NCBI GenBank assembly: GCA_026415275.1 | Contig: JAOAHK010000079.1 | Coordinates: forward strand, 1-8,544 | Length of the DNA stretch: 8,544 nt | Direction: 5' to 3' | Source of the DNA: Anaerolineales bacterium | Lineage (GTDB): Bacteria; Chloroflexota; Anaerolineae; Anaerolineales; UBA4823 | The notes under the pieces: generated by a model | Database searches by the model: none | The model's input: the letters and a program-made list of their open reading frames with translations, nothing else | Told to the model about the DNA's origin: nothing | Shown here: one piece after another, positions 1-6,220 of the stretch | How the letters are laid out: the number at the start of each line of letters is the position of its first letter | How positions within the stretch are numbered: the first letter of the stretch is position 1 | Made by a program: the position numbers and the translations under genes

Positions 1-306
1 GGCGCATTTGTTGAGATACTACCCAATGTCGATGGCTTAGTTCACATCTCACAACTTGACTCTGCACGGGTCAACAAAGTTGAAGATGTGGTACGAGTTG
101 GGGATGAGATCACTGTTATGGTCACTGACATTGACAGTCAAGGCAAAATCCGCCTCTCCCGAGCTGCAGTGCTTGAAGGATGGACTGCGGAAGAAGCCCA
201 ATTTCGCGACCAACGAGGAGGTGCCCCTCGCCAAAGCGGTGGTTTTCGTACACAATCTCCCGGAAAGAAAGACGATAAACGATCCAGTGGACACTCGCGT
301 CGCTAA
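1..306 (+). CDS. pnp: Polyribonucleotide nucleotidyltransferase, C-terminal S1 domain and tail (partial)
   Basis: The reading frame is open from the left edge to TAA at 304-306 and gives 101 residues, so the 5' part lies outside the window. Residues 1 to about 58 form most of an S1 RNA-binding fold: [19 protein letters not shown], then a [13 protein letters not shown] strand and [11 protein letters not shown]. This order and the closing GKIRLS match the S1 domain at the end of PNPase, the phosphorolytic 3'-to-5' exoribonuclease that works in RNA turnover in the cytoplasm. After it comes a tail of about 40 residues rich in G, R, Q, S and K ([11 protein letters not shown], then KKDDKR and SGHSRR), probably disordered and RNA-contacting. 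The catalytic RNase PH domains and the KH domain are not visible, so another protein ending in S1 cannot be excluded. It converges on murE. No clear U-tract terminator follows it on this strand. Confidence 0.8.
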   Translation, partial: GAFVEILPNVDGLVHISQLDSARVNKVEDVVRVGDEITVMVTDIDSQGKIRLSRAAVLEGWTAEEAQFRDQRGGAPRQSGGFRTQSPGKKDDKRSSGHSRR

Positions 307-370
307 ATAACGCGAGTTCAATCCAGTATCGCAGAGCGCAACGGGAGGAGAGCTCCGCCATCTGCTCCAA

Positions 371-405
371 AATAAAAAACTTCTCGCTTCGCTTGAAGCG
401 AAAAG
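371..405 (-). terminator. Intrinsic terminator of murE
   Basis: Read on the minus strand, 24 bases after the murE stop there is a hairpin: CTTTTCGCTTC, loop AAGC, GAAGCGAGAAG, with one mismatch (C383/A402). It is followed by TTTTTTATTTT (379 down to about 369). A GC-containing stem followed by a U-tract is the classic Rho-independent layout. The U-run exists only on the minus strand, so it serves murE rather than the convergent pnp. Stability was judged by eye, not computed. Confidence 0.75.
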
Positions 406-428
406 TCAAGTGGCAAGCTTATCCAGCC

Positions 429-2003
429 TTAAGTTTTAGGTAAAAAGGGCATTTTTGGACCTGAAATGCCGAGTCGCTCTGCAATAGCACTCTGCAGAGC
501 GACTCGATCATCCCATGCATATTCAATCTCCCCAAAACACATTGATTGTTCGTGTCCTTTGCCTAATATAAGAATCACATCTCCGGGTTTTGCCATGCGG
601 ACAGCTTGCCGAATAGCATCACGACGGTCGGCTATGCGAAAATAATTTTCGCCCTCCACCCCTCCACCTTTATCTGCCCCCACCTTCATCTCTTGCAAGA
701 TTGTCTCTACACTTTCAGTTCTAGGATCTTCTGCGGTTAGAATACAAACATCTGCTAACCTTACCCCAATTTCTGCCATCTGCCACCGCTTCTCGCGATC
801 TCGCAACCCAGCAGAGCCAAACACAGCGATAATTCTTCCTAGAGTTAATCCCCTCGCACTGTTCAAGGCATTTTTTATTGCATTTGGCGTATGAGCAAAA
901 TCCACAAATGCCAGAAAGTTTTGGCCGAGGTCTATCTTCTCCATTCTTCCTGGAATGCTTTCAACTTGACTGAGAGACAAACGAGCAACATCCGCAGGCA
1001 CCCCCAATCCTTCAACCGTTGCACACCAGGCTGCTAGGGCATTTGAAATGTTATACTCACCGACAAGGTTTAGTTGAATATAACCCCTATACGAGCGAGT
1101 TCTCATAAGAAATCTTGGCCGTTGGTGAACCATTTCAATCTCTTCTACCCTCACATCGGCCTGCTGGTTTTGACCATATGTTATTAACCGCACAGATGGA
1201 AACTTTTGTGCAAAATCTCGTAGGAACTCAAAGGATTGATCATCATGGTTTAACACAACAAGACGGATATTTCCGTGGGGCTTTATTTTTGTGCTTTCTA
1301 GCTCCTCAATTAATCGCGCTTTAGCCGCTCGGTAGTTATCATAATTCCCATGAAAATCGAGATGTTCGTGAGTAATATTTGTAAATACACCAATATCATA
1401 CTCACATGCCGATACTCGATATTGAGCTAATCCGTGCGAAGTCGTTTCAAGGACTACGTGCGTGATCGGAGATGGTTCTCGCTTTACCATCATAGATAAC
1501 AATCGTTGAATTTGAGGGGCATCAGGTGTAGTAACATGAAATCCCGTATCAATACTCTCATCCCCGATTACAGCATTCACAGTAGAGATCATACCTACTG
1601 AGTATCCTGCAGTTTTTAGTATCTGATAGATAAAATTGCAAGTGGTTGTCTTCCCATCCGTACCAGTCACTCCAATCACGGTCATCTTGTGGGCAGGAAA
1701 ACCATACCACGCCGCAGTCAGGTAAGCCAATGCCATTCTTGAATTAGAGACACAAATATACGGTACTGGGCTTTCCACATTCTCCTTCTCCCCCACAATC
1801 GCCACTGCACCGTTCTGAATCGCTTGTGACAAAAAATCATGTCCGTCAACTGTTAAGCCTCTAATTGCCACAAAGAGCATACCCTGCTTAACTTCCCTCG
1901 AGTCAGAGACAATTCCAGAAATCTCCAAAGCTGGGGGAGATGCAATATTCCTGTTTAGAAGGCTATTTTTATCTAAAACTTGTATTAATTCTGACAAATT
2001 CAT
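429..2003 (-). CDS. murE: UDP-N-acetylmuramoyl-tripeptide synthetase, MurE ligase
   Basis: This 524-residue protein has the length and three-domain order of MurE, the cytoplasmic ATP-dependent ligase that adds the third amino acid to UDP-MurNAc-L-Ala-D-Glu in peptidoglycan synthesis. Visible parts are: the N-terminal UDP-binding domain (VSDSREVKQGMLFVAIRG, about 33-49); the ATP P-loop GVTGTDGKTTT (111-121); the central HEHLDFHGNYDNYRAAKARL stretch with the lysine that is carbamylated in the family (K228); HTPNA (371-375); RDREKR (401-406); and GKGHE (481-485). The amino-acid specificity loop reads TAEDPRTE (423-430) rather than the DNPR typical of meso-diaminopimelate enzymes, so the amino acid added is uncertain. 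ATG at 2001-2003 is chosen, with a weak AGGGA 9 bases upstream. The TTG just before it (2004-2006) is in frame and would add one residue at a 6-base spacing. It stands alone, flanked by terminators, away from any dcw cluster in view. Confidence 0.95.
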   Translation of the reverse strand: MNLSELIQVLDKNSLLNRNIASPPALEISGIVSDSREVKQGMLFVAIRGLTVDGHDFLSQAIQNGAVAIVGEKENVESPVPYICVSNSRMALAYLTAAWYGFPAHKMTVIGVTGTDGKTTTCNFIYQILKTAGYSVGMISTVNAVIGDESIDTGFHVTTPDAPQIQRLLSMMVKREPSPITHVVLETTSHGLAQYRVSACEYDIGVFTNITHEHLDFHGNYDNYRAAKARLIEELESTKIKPHGNIRLVVLNHDDQSFEFLRDFAQKFPSVRLITYGQNQQADVRVEEIEMVHQRPRFLMRTRSYRGYIQLNLVGEYNISNALAAWCATVEGLGVPADVARLSLSQVESIPGRMEKIDLGQNFLAFVDFAHTPNAIKNALNSARGLTLGRIIAVFGSAGLRDREKRWQMAEIGVRLADVCILTAEDPRTESVETILQEMKVGADKGGGVEGENYFRIADRRDAIRQAVRMAKPGDVILILGKGHEQSMCFGEIEYAWDDRVALQSAIAERLGISGPKMPFLPKT

Positions 2004-2055
2004 CAAAACAATTCCCTAAAACTTATTAATTTTCATAGCCCATGATGATACCTGA

Positions 2056-2061
2056 ATTATA
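2056..2061 (-). promoter_or_regulatory. Possible -10 box of the murE promoter
   Basis: The minus strand reads TATAAT here, a perfect sigma-70 type -10, which would start transcription near 2049 and give a leader of about 45 bases before the murE ATG. The weak point is the -35. At 17 bases the hexamer is GAATTT, while the better TTGATA (2074-2079) sits only 12 bases away. In AT-rich DNA a chance TATAAT is quite possible. It is listed because murE sits behind the upstream terminator and needs a promoter in this stretch. Confidence 0.35.
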
Positions 2062-2221
2062 TCTTTCATTCCATATCAAATTCATAATAAGGAAATAATA
2101 ATGGACTCTTCTATCGAAATGTTCAAATAAGGCTGGCTCCTCCCTAAATATAAGTTTCCACTAATATCCATGAGCAGGAAGCATTAGATAATGAAAAAAA
2201 ACTTAATTTCGGAGAACACGT

Positions 2222-2257
2222 AAAAAAGCAGGTCGATTAAGTTCATCGACCTGCTTT
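2222..2257 (-). terminator. Intrinsic terminator of the nuo-atp cluster
   Basis: A perfect 13-base-pair inverted repeat (arms 2225-2237 and 2245-2257, AAAGCAGGTCGAT on either strand) closes a 7-base loop. On the minus strand the stem runs into TTTTTT. It lies about 60 bases beyond the stop of the b-delta fusion gene and ends that transcription unit. On the + strand the stem is followed by GACTTTTTATTTTTG, so it could also stop transcription from the other side, but no + strand gene reaches it in view. Confidence 0.9.
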
Positions 2258-2316
2258 GACTTTTTATTTTTGTATTTCCTCTGTCAATTGTGCCTTGCGG
2301 AGATTGGTGCTGCCCG

Positions 2317-3054
2317 TTATAGTAGCGATTGTTTCAAACTTTCCAATTGCCCAACAACAGATCCATCCAAGATTTTATCGCCAACCTTAACAATCAAGCC
2401 TCCCATAATCGATGGATCAACGCGAAATGAAACTGTAGCTTGTTCACCCATTTTAGATAAAATGTCTCTCTTTACAGCTTCTTGTTCATGAGGGAGAAGA
2501 GGCAAGGCACTTATTACTTCCGCTGATGCGCCACTTAATTCAACACCTTCGAGAACTACAACTTTACCCGATTTCACACCTGAGAAGAACTCCTCAAGTA
2601 ACGCATGTTGACGCTTTTCATCCAAAGCTTCACCGATAAGTTTTTGAGCAGCAGCAATCGCTAAGGACGCAATCTGGCTACGCAATTCCAAGAGAATTCG
2701 ATCTCTCTCTTGAGCAGCTTCCATTCTTGCTTCTTCGCGAATTTTACTCGCTTGAGCTTCTGCCTGAGTGATAATTTCTCTTGCCGCTATCTCCGCACGC
2801 TCTGTTGCTTCACGCACTTTTTGAGCGGCGTTGTTTTGCGCCTCTTGGAGAATCGCTTTTGCTTCCTTTTCGGCATTCGCTCGCGCTTCAGCGGCGACAC
2901 GCGCATCTTCTAAACCCTGGGCGATTTTGTTCTTTCGGTTTTCCAACATCCGAACAATCGGTTTGTATGCAAGAGCATACATTAGCAATGCTAATATCGT
3001 AAAGTTGAAAACCTGAAAGAGGAAGAAACCCAAATTGATACCTAATTTCTCCAT
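2317..3054 (-). CDS. atpF: ATP synthase b subunit fused to the C-terminal part of delta
   Basis: This is a peripheral-stalk protein of 245 residues, longer than a normal b subunit (about 160). Residues 7-29 form the single membrane anchor (NLGFFLFQVFNFTILALLMYA), followed by YKPIVRMLENRKNKI and a long charged, alanine-rich helix to about 155, as in b subunits. Residues 163-245 are not b. They match the end of the F1 delta subunit: AEVISALPLLPHEQ, then FRVDPSIMGGLIVKVGDKILDGSVVGQLESL. The six-helix N-terminal domain of delta, which grips the alpha subunits, is missing. The known mycobacterial b-delta fusion is about 445 residues and keeps a full delta, so this is a shorter design. SD AGGGAG lies 6 bases before the ATG, and the atpE stop is 20 bases upstream. 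It is the last gene before the terminator. The frame is clean, so the fusion is not an obvious sequencing error. Confidence 0.92.
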   Translation of the reverse strand: MEKLGINLGFFLFQVFNFTILALLMYALAYKPIVRMLENRKNKIAQGLEDARVAAEARANAEKEAKAILQEAQNNAAQKVREATERAEIAAREIITQAEAQASKIREEARMEAAQERDRILLELRSQIASLAIAAAQKLIGEALDEKRQHALLEEFFSGVKSGKVVVLEGVELSGASAEVISALPLLPHEQEAVKRDILSKMGEQATVSFRVDPSIMGGLIVKVGDKILDGSVVGQLESLKQSLL

Positions 3055-3074
3055 TCTTCGCTCCCTAAAAAGAT

Positions 3075-3317
3075 TTATGCAGCGAAGATGATGATGAGAG
3101 CCACGGCTAAGGCATAAATAGCGATGGCTTCAGCAAATGCCATCCCTAAAATCATGTTGGTTTGAATAATTGGCGCAGCATCGGGGTTCCTTCCCATTGC
3201 TTGAACACCGCCAAAGGCTGCCAAACCAACCCCAAATCCTGCACCGATGGCGCTAATCATCGCCAAACCAGCACCTAAGAGTTTCAATCCACTTACAAAG
3301 GCTTCAGGATCATTCAT
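3075..3317 (-). CDS. atpE: ATP synthase Fo subunit c
   Basis: This 80-residue hairpin of two membrane helices forms the rotating c ring. Helix 1 carries the glycine/alanine packing pattern GAGFGVGLAAFG (25-36), the polar loop is RNPDA (43-47), and helix 2 has the ion-carrying carboxylate E63 in AFAEAIAIYAL. Compared with the Na+-type c subunit of Ilyobacter, position 32 (Q) is V30 and position 66 (S) is A64, so Na+ ligands are lacking and proton coupling is expected. The length is normal. A strong AGGAG lies 10 bases before the ATG. It sits between atpB and the b-delta gene, as in standard atp operons. Confidence 0.97.
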   Translation of the reverse strand: MNDPEAFVSGLKLLGAGLAMISAIGAGFGVGLAAFGGVQAMGRNPDAAPIIQTNMILGMAFAEAIAIYALAVALIIIFAA

Positions 3318-3349
3318 CGTCGTTTAACTCCTTTTCAATAAAGTGATTT

Positions 3350-4390
3350 TCAATGTGCTTCTTCAGCATGATGGCTAACAGTGGCACCACTAATAAAAAT
3401 GGTGGCTAATAAATAAAACACGTAAGCCTGAATGATACCAAAAAACACCTCAAAGAAATATAAACCAACTGGCACAAGCACCGCTGTTAATGCGCCTACG
3501 ATAGAAAGCAATAATGTGCCAGCAAAGATATTCCCAAACAACCGGAATCCAAAGGATAGAATCTTAGCAAACTCAAGAATCAGCTCCAAAATTCCTACAA
3601 TAAAGTTAATTGCCCCCATTGCCCCGCCCTTTATTAATTGGCGGATGGGAATAAATTTTTCAAAGTAGCCAATTCCTAATGCCCAAACGCCGTATACTTG
3701 GGTCATTAAGACAGCAATAAACGCCAGAGCAAAAGGGAAATTCAGGTCCGTTGCCGATCCGCGCAAAAATGGAACAATTTCACAAGCTTCACATAGTTTT
3801 TCCTGATCCACATGGCCTTCACCATGTTCGCCTTCTTTTGCAACATGTTCCCGCTTTTGGGCTTTATCTATCGTGTAAATACTGAGGTTTCCAACTTTGG
3901 TGAGGAGTACAGGAGCATAACCATATCCATGATGAACTTCTTTTATTCTTCCAATACTCTCAAAACCCGGCACAAGTTTGACTAAATTAGCAACAAATAT
4001 CAGGAGAAAGATTGTCGCTGGTACAGGAAAAATGCGAAACGCCCATTTCCCTGCCGCACCTTCTACGGTATTCCACAAAAATTCAACCAGTGCTTCAAAA
4101 GCATTGTAAAATCCGCCTGGCACTAAGCTGCCACTACGCATAAATTTGCCAACCACAAACACTGCAATGGTGAGCAGAATAAGGTCAGCCAGCAGAGTCG
4201 CCAGCATTGTATTGGTGATTTCAAACCCACCAATCGAAAGCCCCGTTGGCTCAGCCGGCAGGACAACTACTGGACTGATTGGTTTGAGAATTGAAGGTCC
4301 CAAAAAGGCAGAGTAGATACCTGCAAGTATACAAAAATAGATGACCCATTTTCTCCAATTGAAGCCTTTTTTCGTTTGTTCTTCGCTCAC
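3350..4390 (-). CDS. atpB: ATP synthase Fo subunit a, with an enlarged extracytoplasmic loop
   Basis: Subunit a forms the stator half-channels that hand protons to the c ring. At 346 residues it is well above the usual 240-280. Family marks are an N-terminal membrane helix (about 14-32), FLLIFVANLVKLVPG (128-142), TDLNFPFALAFIAV (214-227), and the core helix FGFRLFGNIFAG with the essential arginine R283 (E. coli R210). The last helix FEVFFGIIQAY carries E314 and Q321 at the places of E. coli H245 and Q252. T292 occupies the place of E219. The extra length is mainly a hydrophilic loop at about 145-212 with many His, Glu and Lys and a CEAC motif (C200, C203). From E. coli topology this loop should face outside. 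The start is GTG (4388-4390): GAGGAG lies 10 bases upstream and the atpI stop only 2 bases away, which points to translational coupling. Confidence 0.96.
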   Translation of the reverse strand: MSEEQTKKGFNWRKWVIYFCILAGIYSAFLGPSILKPISPVVVLPAEPTGLSIGGFEITNTMLATLLADLILLTIAVFVVGKFMRSGSLVPGGFYNAFEALVEFLWNTVEGAAGKWAFRIFPVPATIFLLIFVANLVKLVPGFESIGRIKEVHHGYGYAPVLLTKVGNLSIYTIDKAQKREHVAKEGEHGEGHVDQEKLCEACEIVPFLRGSATDLNFPFALAFIAVLMTQVYGVWALGIGYFEKFIPIRQLIKGGAMGAINFIVGILELILEFAKILSFGFRLFGNIFAGTLLLSIVGALTAVLVPVGLYFFEVFFGIIQAYVFYLLATIFISGATVSHHAEEAH

Positions 4391-4392
4391 CT

Positions 4393-4698
4393 TTAAGATT
4401 CTCCTCTCGTTTCTTCAGAGTCTTCTCTTTTTGTTGTTATAGGTTTTCCAACTCGCCGCGTCGCACGGATGGCAATGTAGTAAGTAAGCAATAAAGATAA
4501 CGGCGCCGAACCAAGCACTAAAAGGATGAGGATGATTGGCCGTGTGCCCAAAAGGCGATCTAGGTACAAACCCAAAAATACAGCAAGCAGCACACTTAGC
4601 AATGTTACACAACCTACTTGACCGGCAACTGCGACCATTGTCATACTGTCGGTCGCTTGGAATCCACTTCTCTTTTGGTGCTCATCATTTTGAGTCAT
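4393..4698 (-). CDS. atpI: AtpZ/AtpI-family small membrane protein
   Basis: This 101-residue protein has a polar N-terminus (1-19), then two membrane helices (about 22-44 and 54-76), and ends in a charged tail rich in K, R and E. The linker GLYLDRLLGTRPIILILLVLGSAPLSLLL has the G-x-x-LD-x-x-x-GT-x-P signature of the AtpZ/AtpI family, which sits first in many atp operons. Family members are tied to c-ring assembly and to Mg2+/Ca2+ handling, but the role here is inferred. Placement just before atpB fits. The start is set by an in-frame TAA (within the -10 box described separately) 9 bases upstream of the ATG at 4696-4698. No good SD sits at normal distance: a GGAGG is 21 bases away, which hints at a very short or absent leader, or at initiation from M19 or M21. 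Confidence 0.85.
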   Translation of the reverse strand: MTQNDEHQKRSGFQATDSMTMVAVAGQVGCVTLLSVLLAVFLGLYLDRLLGTRPIILILLVLGSAPLSLLLTYYIAIRATRRVGKPITTKREDSEETRGES

Positions 4699-4707
4699 GA
4701 CTTGCGG

Positions 4708-4737
4708 ATTTTATCACAACCTCCATCGAGGCGTCAA
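4708..4737 (-). promoter_or_regulatory. Candidate internal promoter for the atp genes
   Basis: On the minus strand, TTGACG (4732-4737) and TAAAAT (4708-4713) are separated by 18 bases, and TGA precedes the -10 box, giving an extended -10 form. It lies in the 67-base gap between nuoN and atpI, the largest in the cluster. Transcription would start around 4700-4703, only 2 to 5 bases before the atpI ATG, so that mRNA would be almost leaderless. A 6-base inverted repeat (GTCAAT/ATTGAC, 4733-4753) overlaps the -35. It is a pattern match only. Confidence 0.4.
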
Positions 4738-4753
4738 TATATAGAAAATTGAC
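4733..4753. repeat. Short inverted repeat overlapping the candidate -35 box
   Basis: GTCAAT (4733-4738) and ATTGAC (4748-4753) are perfect 6-base arms around a 9-base AT-rich spacer. The spacing of the half-sites (15 bases centre to centre) could suit a dimeric regulator. The arm overlaps the -35 candidate of the atp promoter. No known operator is recognised, and six-base arms can arise by chance in AT-rich DNA. Confidence 0.25.
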
Positions 4754-4765
4754 CTATTTTGTAAA

Positions 4766-6220
4766 TTACCACAAACCTCTCGCACCGAGAGTCGCAATGT
4801 CAAACCACGGTGCAGCAATAACTCCCACAAAAATCACTCCAATGCAAAGCACCGCCAAGGCAAGAAGACTCGCCTGTGGGATGGGAACAGCAATGTGCTC
4901 TTCTTCTGAGCGATATAGATATATTACTTTTAGTACCGTCAAGTAGTAGTATAAACCCACAATAGAATTCAATACGCCAATCACTGCTAAACCAATTAAT
5001 CCACGTTGAACAGCAGCAGCAAAAACGGCGAACTTAATCACAAACCCTCCAAAAGGAGGCATTCCCGCAAGTGATAGAAATGCCACCAACATCATCATCG
5101 CCAACCAAGGTGAACGGCGGCTCAACCCCGCAAATGAAGCAATATCACTCGAACCACTCTTTTTCTCGAAAACTGCTACGGTTCCAAATGCTGCTAGATT
5201 GGTTAATAAATACACAATGAGATAAAATATTACGCTTGTCGCACCTAACTCTGATACTGCTACGAATCCAATCAATGCGTATCCAGCATGGGCAATCGAT
5301 GAATACGCCAGAAGCCGCTTGATGTCCTTTTGAGCAAGAGCCAGCAAATTGCCAATGGTCATAGTAGCGATGGATACCCCGGTTAAGATATAGACCCAAT
5401 AGGGTTGAATTTCGACAAAGCCAATCCAAAGAACACGCACTAAAACAGCGAATCCGGCTGCCTTCGATGCTGTAGATAAGAACCCCGTAATCGGTGTTGG
5501 CGCCCCAGCATAGACATCAGGCGCCCAAAAATGAAATGGAAAAGCAGAAATCTTGAACGCAAACCCTACCAGTATAAAAGCTAAAACTCCGTAAAGCAAG
5601 TATGGAGATAATTGATTTTGAGTCACCCGGTTGACCAACTCGTAAAGATTGGTTGTACCTGCAATCCCAAACAGATAACTAAATCCAAACAACATAATCG
5701 CAGAGGTCATTGCCCCAAAAAGTAGATACTTAAACCCGGCTTCGGTAGATTTTTCATCTTCCTTATAAAATCCAGCTAGGACATAGAGAGGTATCGATGT
5801 CGTCTCAATTGCCAAATATAGCATAATTACATCAGCGGCAGACGCCATCAAGCACATTCCGAGTGTTGAAACCAACATCAACACATAATAATCCCCGCGT
5901 TGGCCTAACTTTTCCAGATTACTGCTAAACAATGCTGTCATCGCTGCTCCAAACATAAAGAGCAAGCTGAAGACAAAACCAAGCTGATCAAATCGGATTA
6001 AATCGCCCCAAACAAATTGTGGTTGATCAGACGGCATCCCAATAATCAGGCTTATCCCCATACCCAACAAAAGCCCAACAGCGGTTACCCACCCTAAAAC
6101 ACGATGTTGTTCTTTGGGTAAGGTCAAGTCAAGGACCAAAACAACGGAGGCTAAGGCAAATATCCATAATTCTGGCAGAATCGCAAGGAACATGGTCATA
6201 TTGAAGACCGAGCCATCCAC
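4766..6220 (-). CDS. nuoN: NADH-quinone oxidoreductase (complex I) subunit N
   Basis: This is an antiporter-like proton-pumping subunit of the membrane arm of complex I, 484 residues with about 14 membrane helices, a normal length. Pump residues line up with E. coli NuoN: E139 in YLAIETTSIPLY (E133), K223 in GFAFKISAFPFHFWAPDVY (K217), K253 in LSTASKAAGF (K247) and K396 in GGFVIKF (K395). The FWAPDVYAGAPTPITGFL stretch is characteristic of N rather than M or L. The start is GTG at 6218-6220, directly after the TAA of the preceding gene, and a strong GGAGGT inside that gene lies 6 bases upstream. Alternative ATGs at codons 8 and 10 lack such a site. It is the last nuo gene here, followed after 67 bases by atpI. 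Confidence 0.97.
   Translation of the reverse strand: MDGSVFNMTMFLAILPELWIFALASVVLVLDLTLPKEQHRVLGWVTAVGLLLGMGISLIIGMPSDQPQFVWGDLIRFDQLGFVFSLLFMFGAAMTALFSSNLEKLGQRGDYYVLMLVSTLGMCLMASAADVIMLYLAIETTSIPLYVLAGFYKEDEKSTEAGFKYLLFGAMTSAIMLFGFSYLFGIAGTTNLYELVNRVTQNQLSPYLLYGVLAFILVGFAFKISAFPFHFWAPDVYAGAPTPITGFLSTASKAAGFAVLVRVLWIGFVEIQPYWVYILTGVSIATMTIGNLLALAQKDIKRLLAYSSIAHAGYALIGFVAVSELGATSVIFYLIVYLLTNLAAFGTVAVFEKKSGSSDIASFAGLSRRSPWLAMMMLVAFLSLAGMPPFGGFVIKFAVFAAAVQRGLIGLAVIGVLNSIVGLYYYLTVLKVIYLYRSEEEHIAVPIPQASLLALAVLCIGVIFVGVIAAPWFDIATLGARGLW

Larger units (their letters stand above)
2004..2316. other. Non-coding stretch between the atp cluster and murE
   Basis: About 310 AT-rich bases separate the b-delta fusion gene from murE. 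They hold the intrinsic terminator of the upstream cluster (2222-2257), a candidate -10 element for murE (2056-2061) and the murE ribosome binding site (AGGGA, minus strand, 2013-2017). I see no convincing gene, tRNA or riboswitch in the remainder. A minus-strand frame of 29 codons (2082-2171) is too short and too poorly supported to call. Confidence 0.6.

Noticed and set aside
88..306. A separate small gene starting inside the S1 region
   Set aside because: The frame is open to the left window edge and the upstream residues complete the S1 fold, so this is the tail of a longer gene, not its own gene.
331..365. Possible hairpin after pnp (GCAGA/TCTGC with an inner GGAG/CTCC)
   Set aside because: The arms are short and broken, and no U-run follows on the + strand, so it is not supported as a pnp terminator.
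2056..2079. TTGATA and TATAAT as a full promoter pair for murE
   Set aside because: The spacing is only 12 bases, too short for a sigma-70 promoter. Only the -10 is kept, at low confidence.
2082..2171. Minus-strand frame of 29 codons between the atp terminator and murE
   Set aside because: It is short, in AT-rich DNA, has no recognisable domain and no clear SD before its ATG.
2317..3054. Two separate genes, atpF and atpH, joined by a sequencing frameshift
   Set aside because: The single frame is continuous, but a frameshift would not explain the absence of the about 100-residue delta N-terminal domain. The b and delta parts join through a short, sensible linker.
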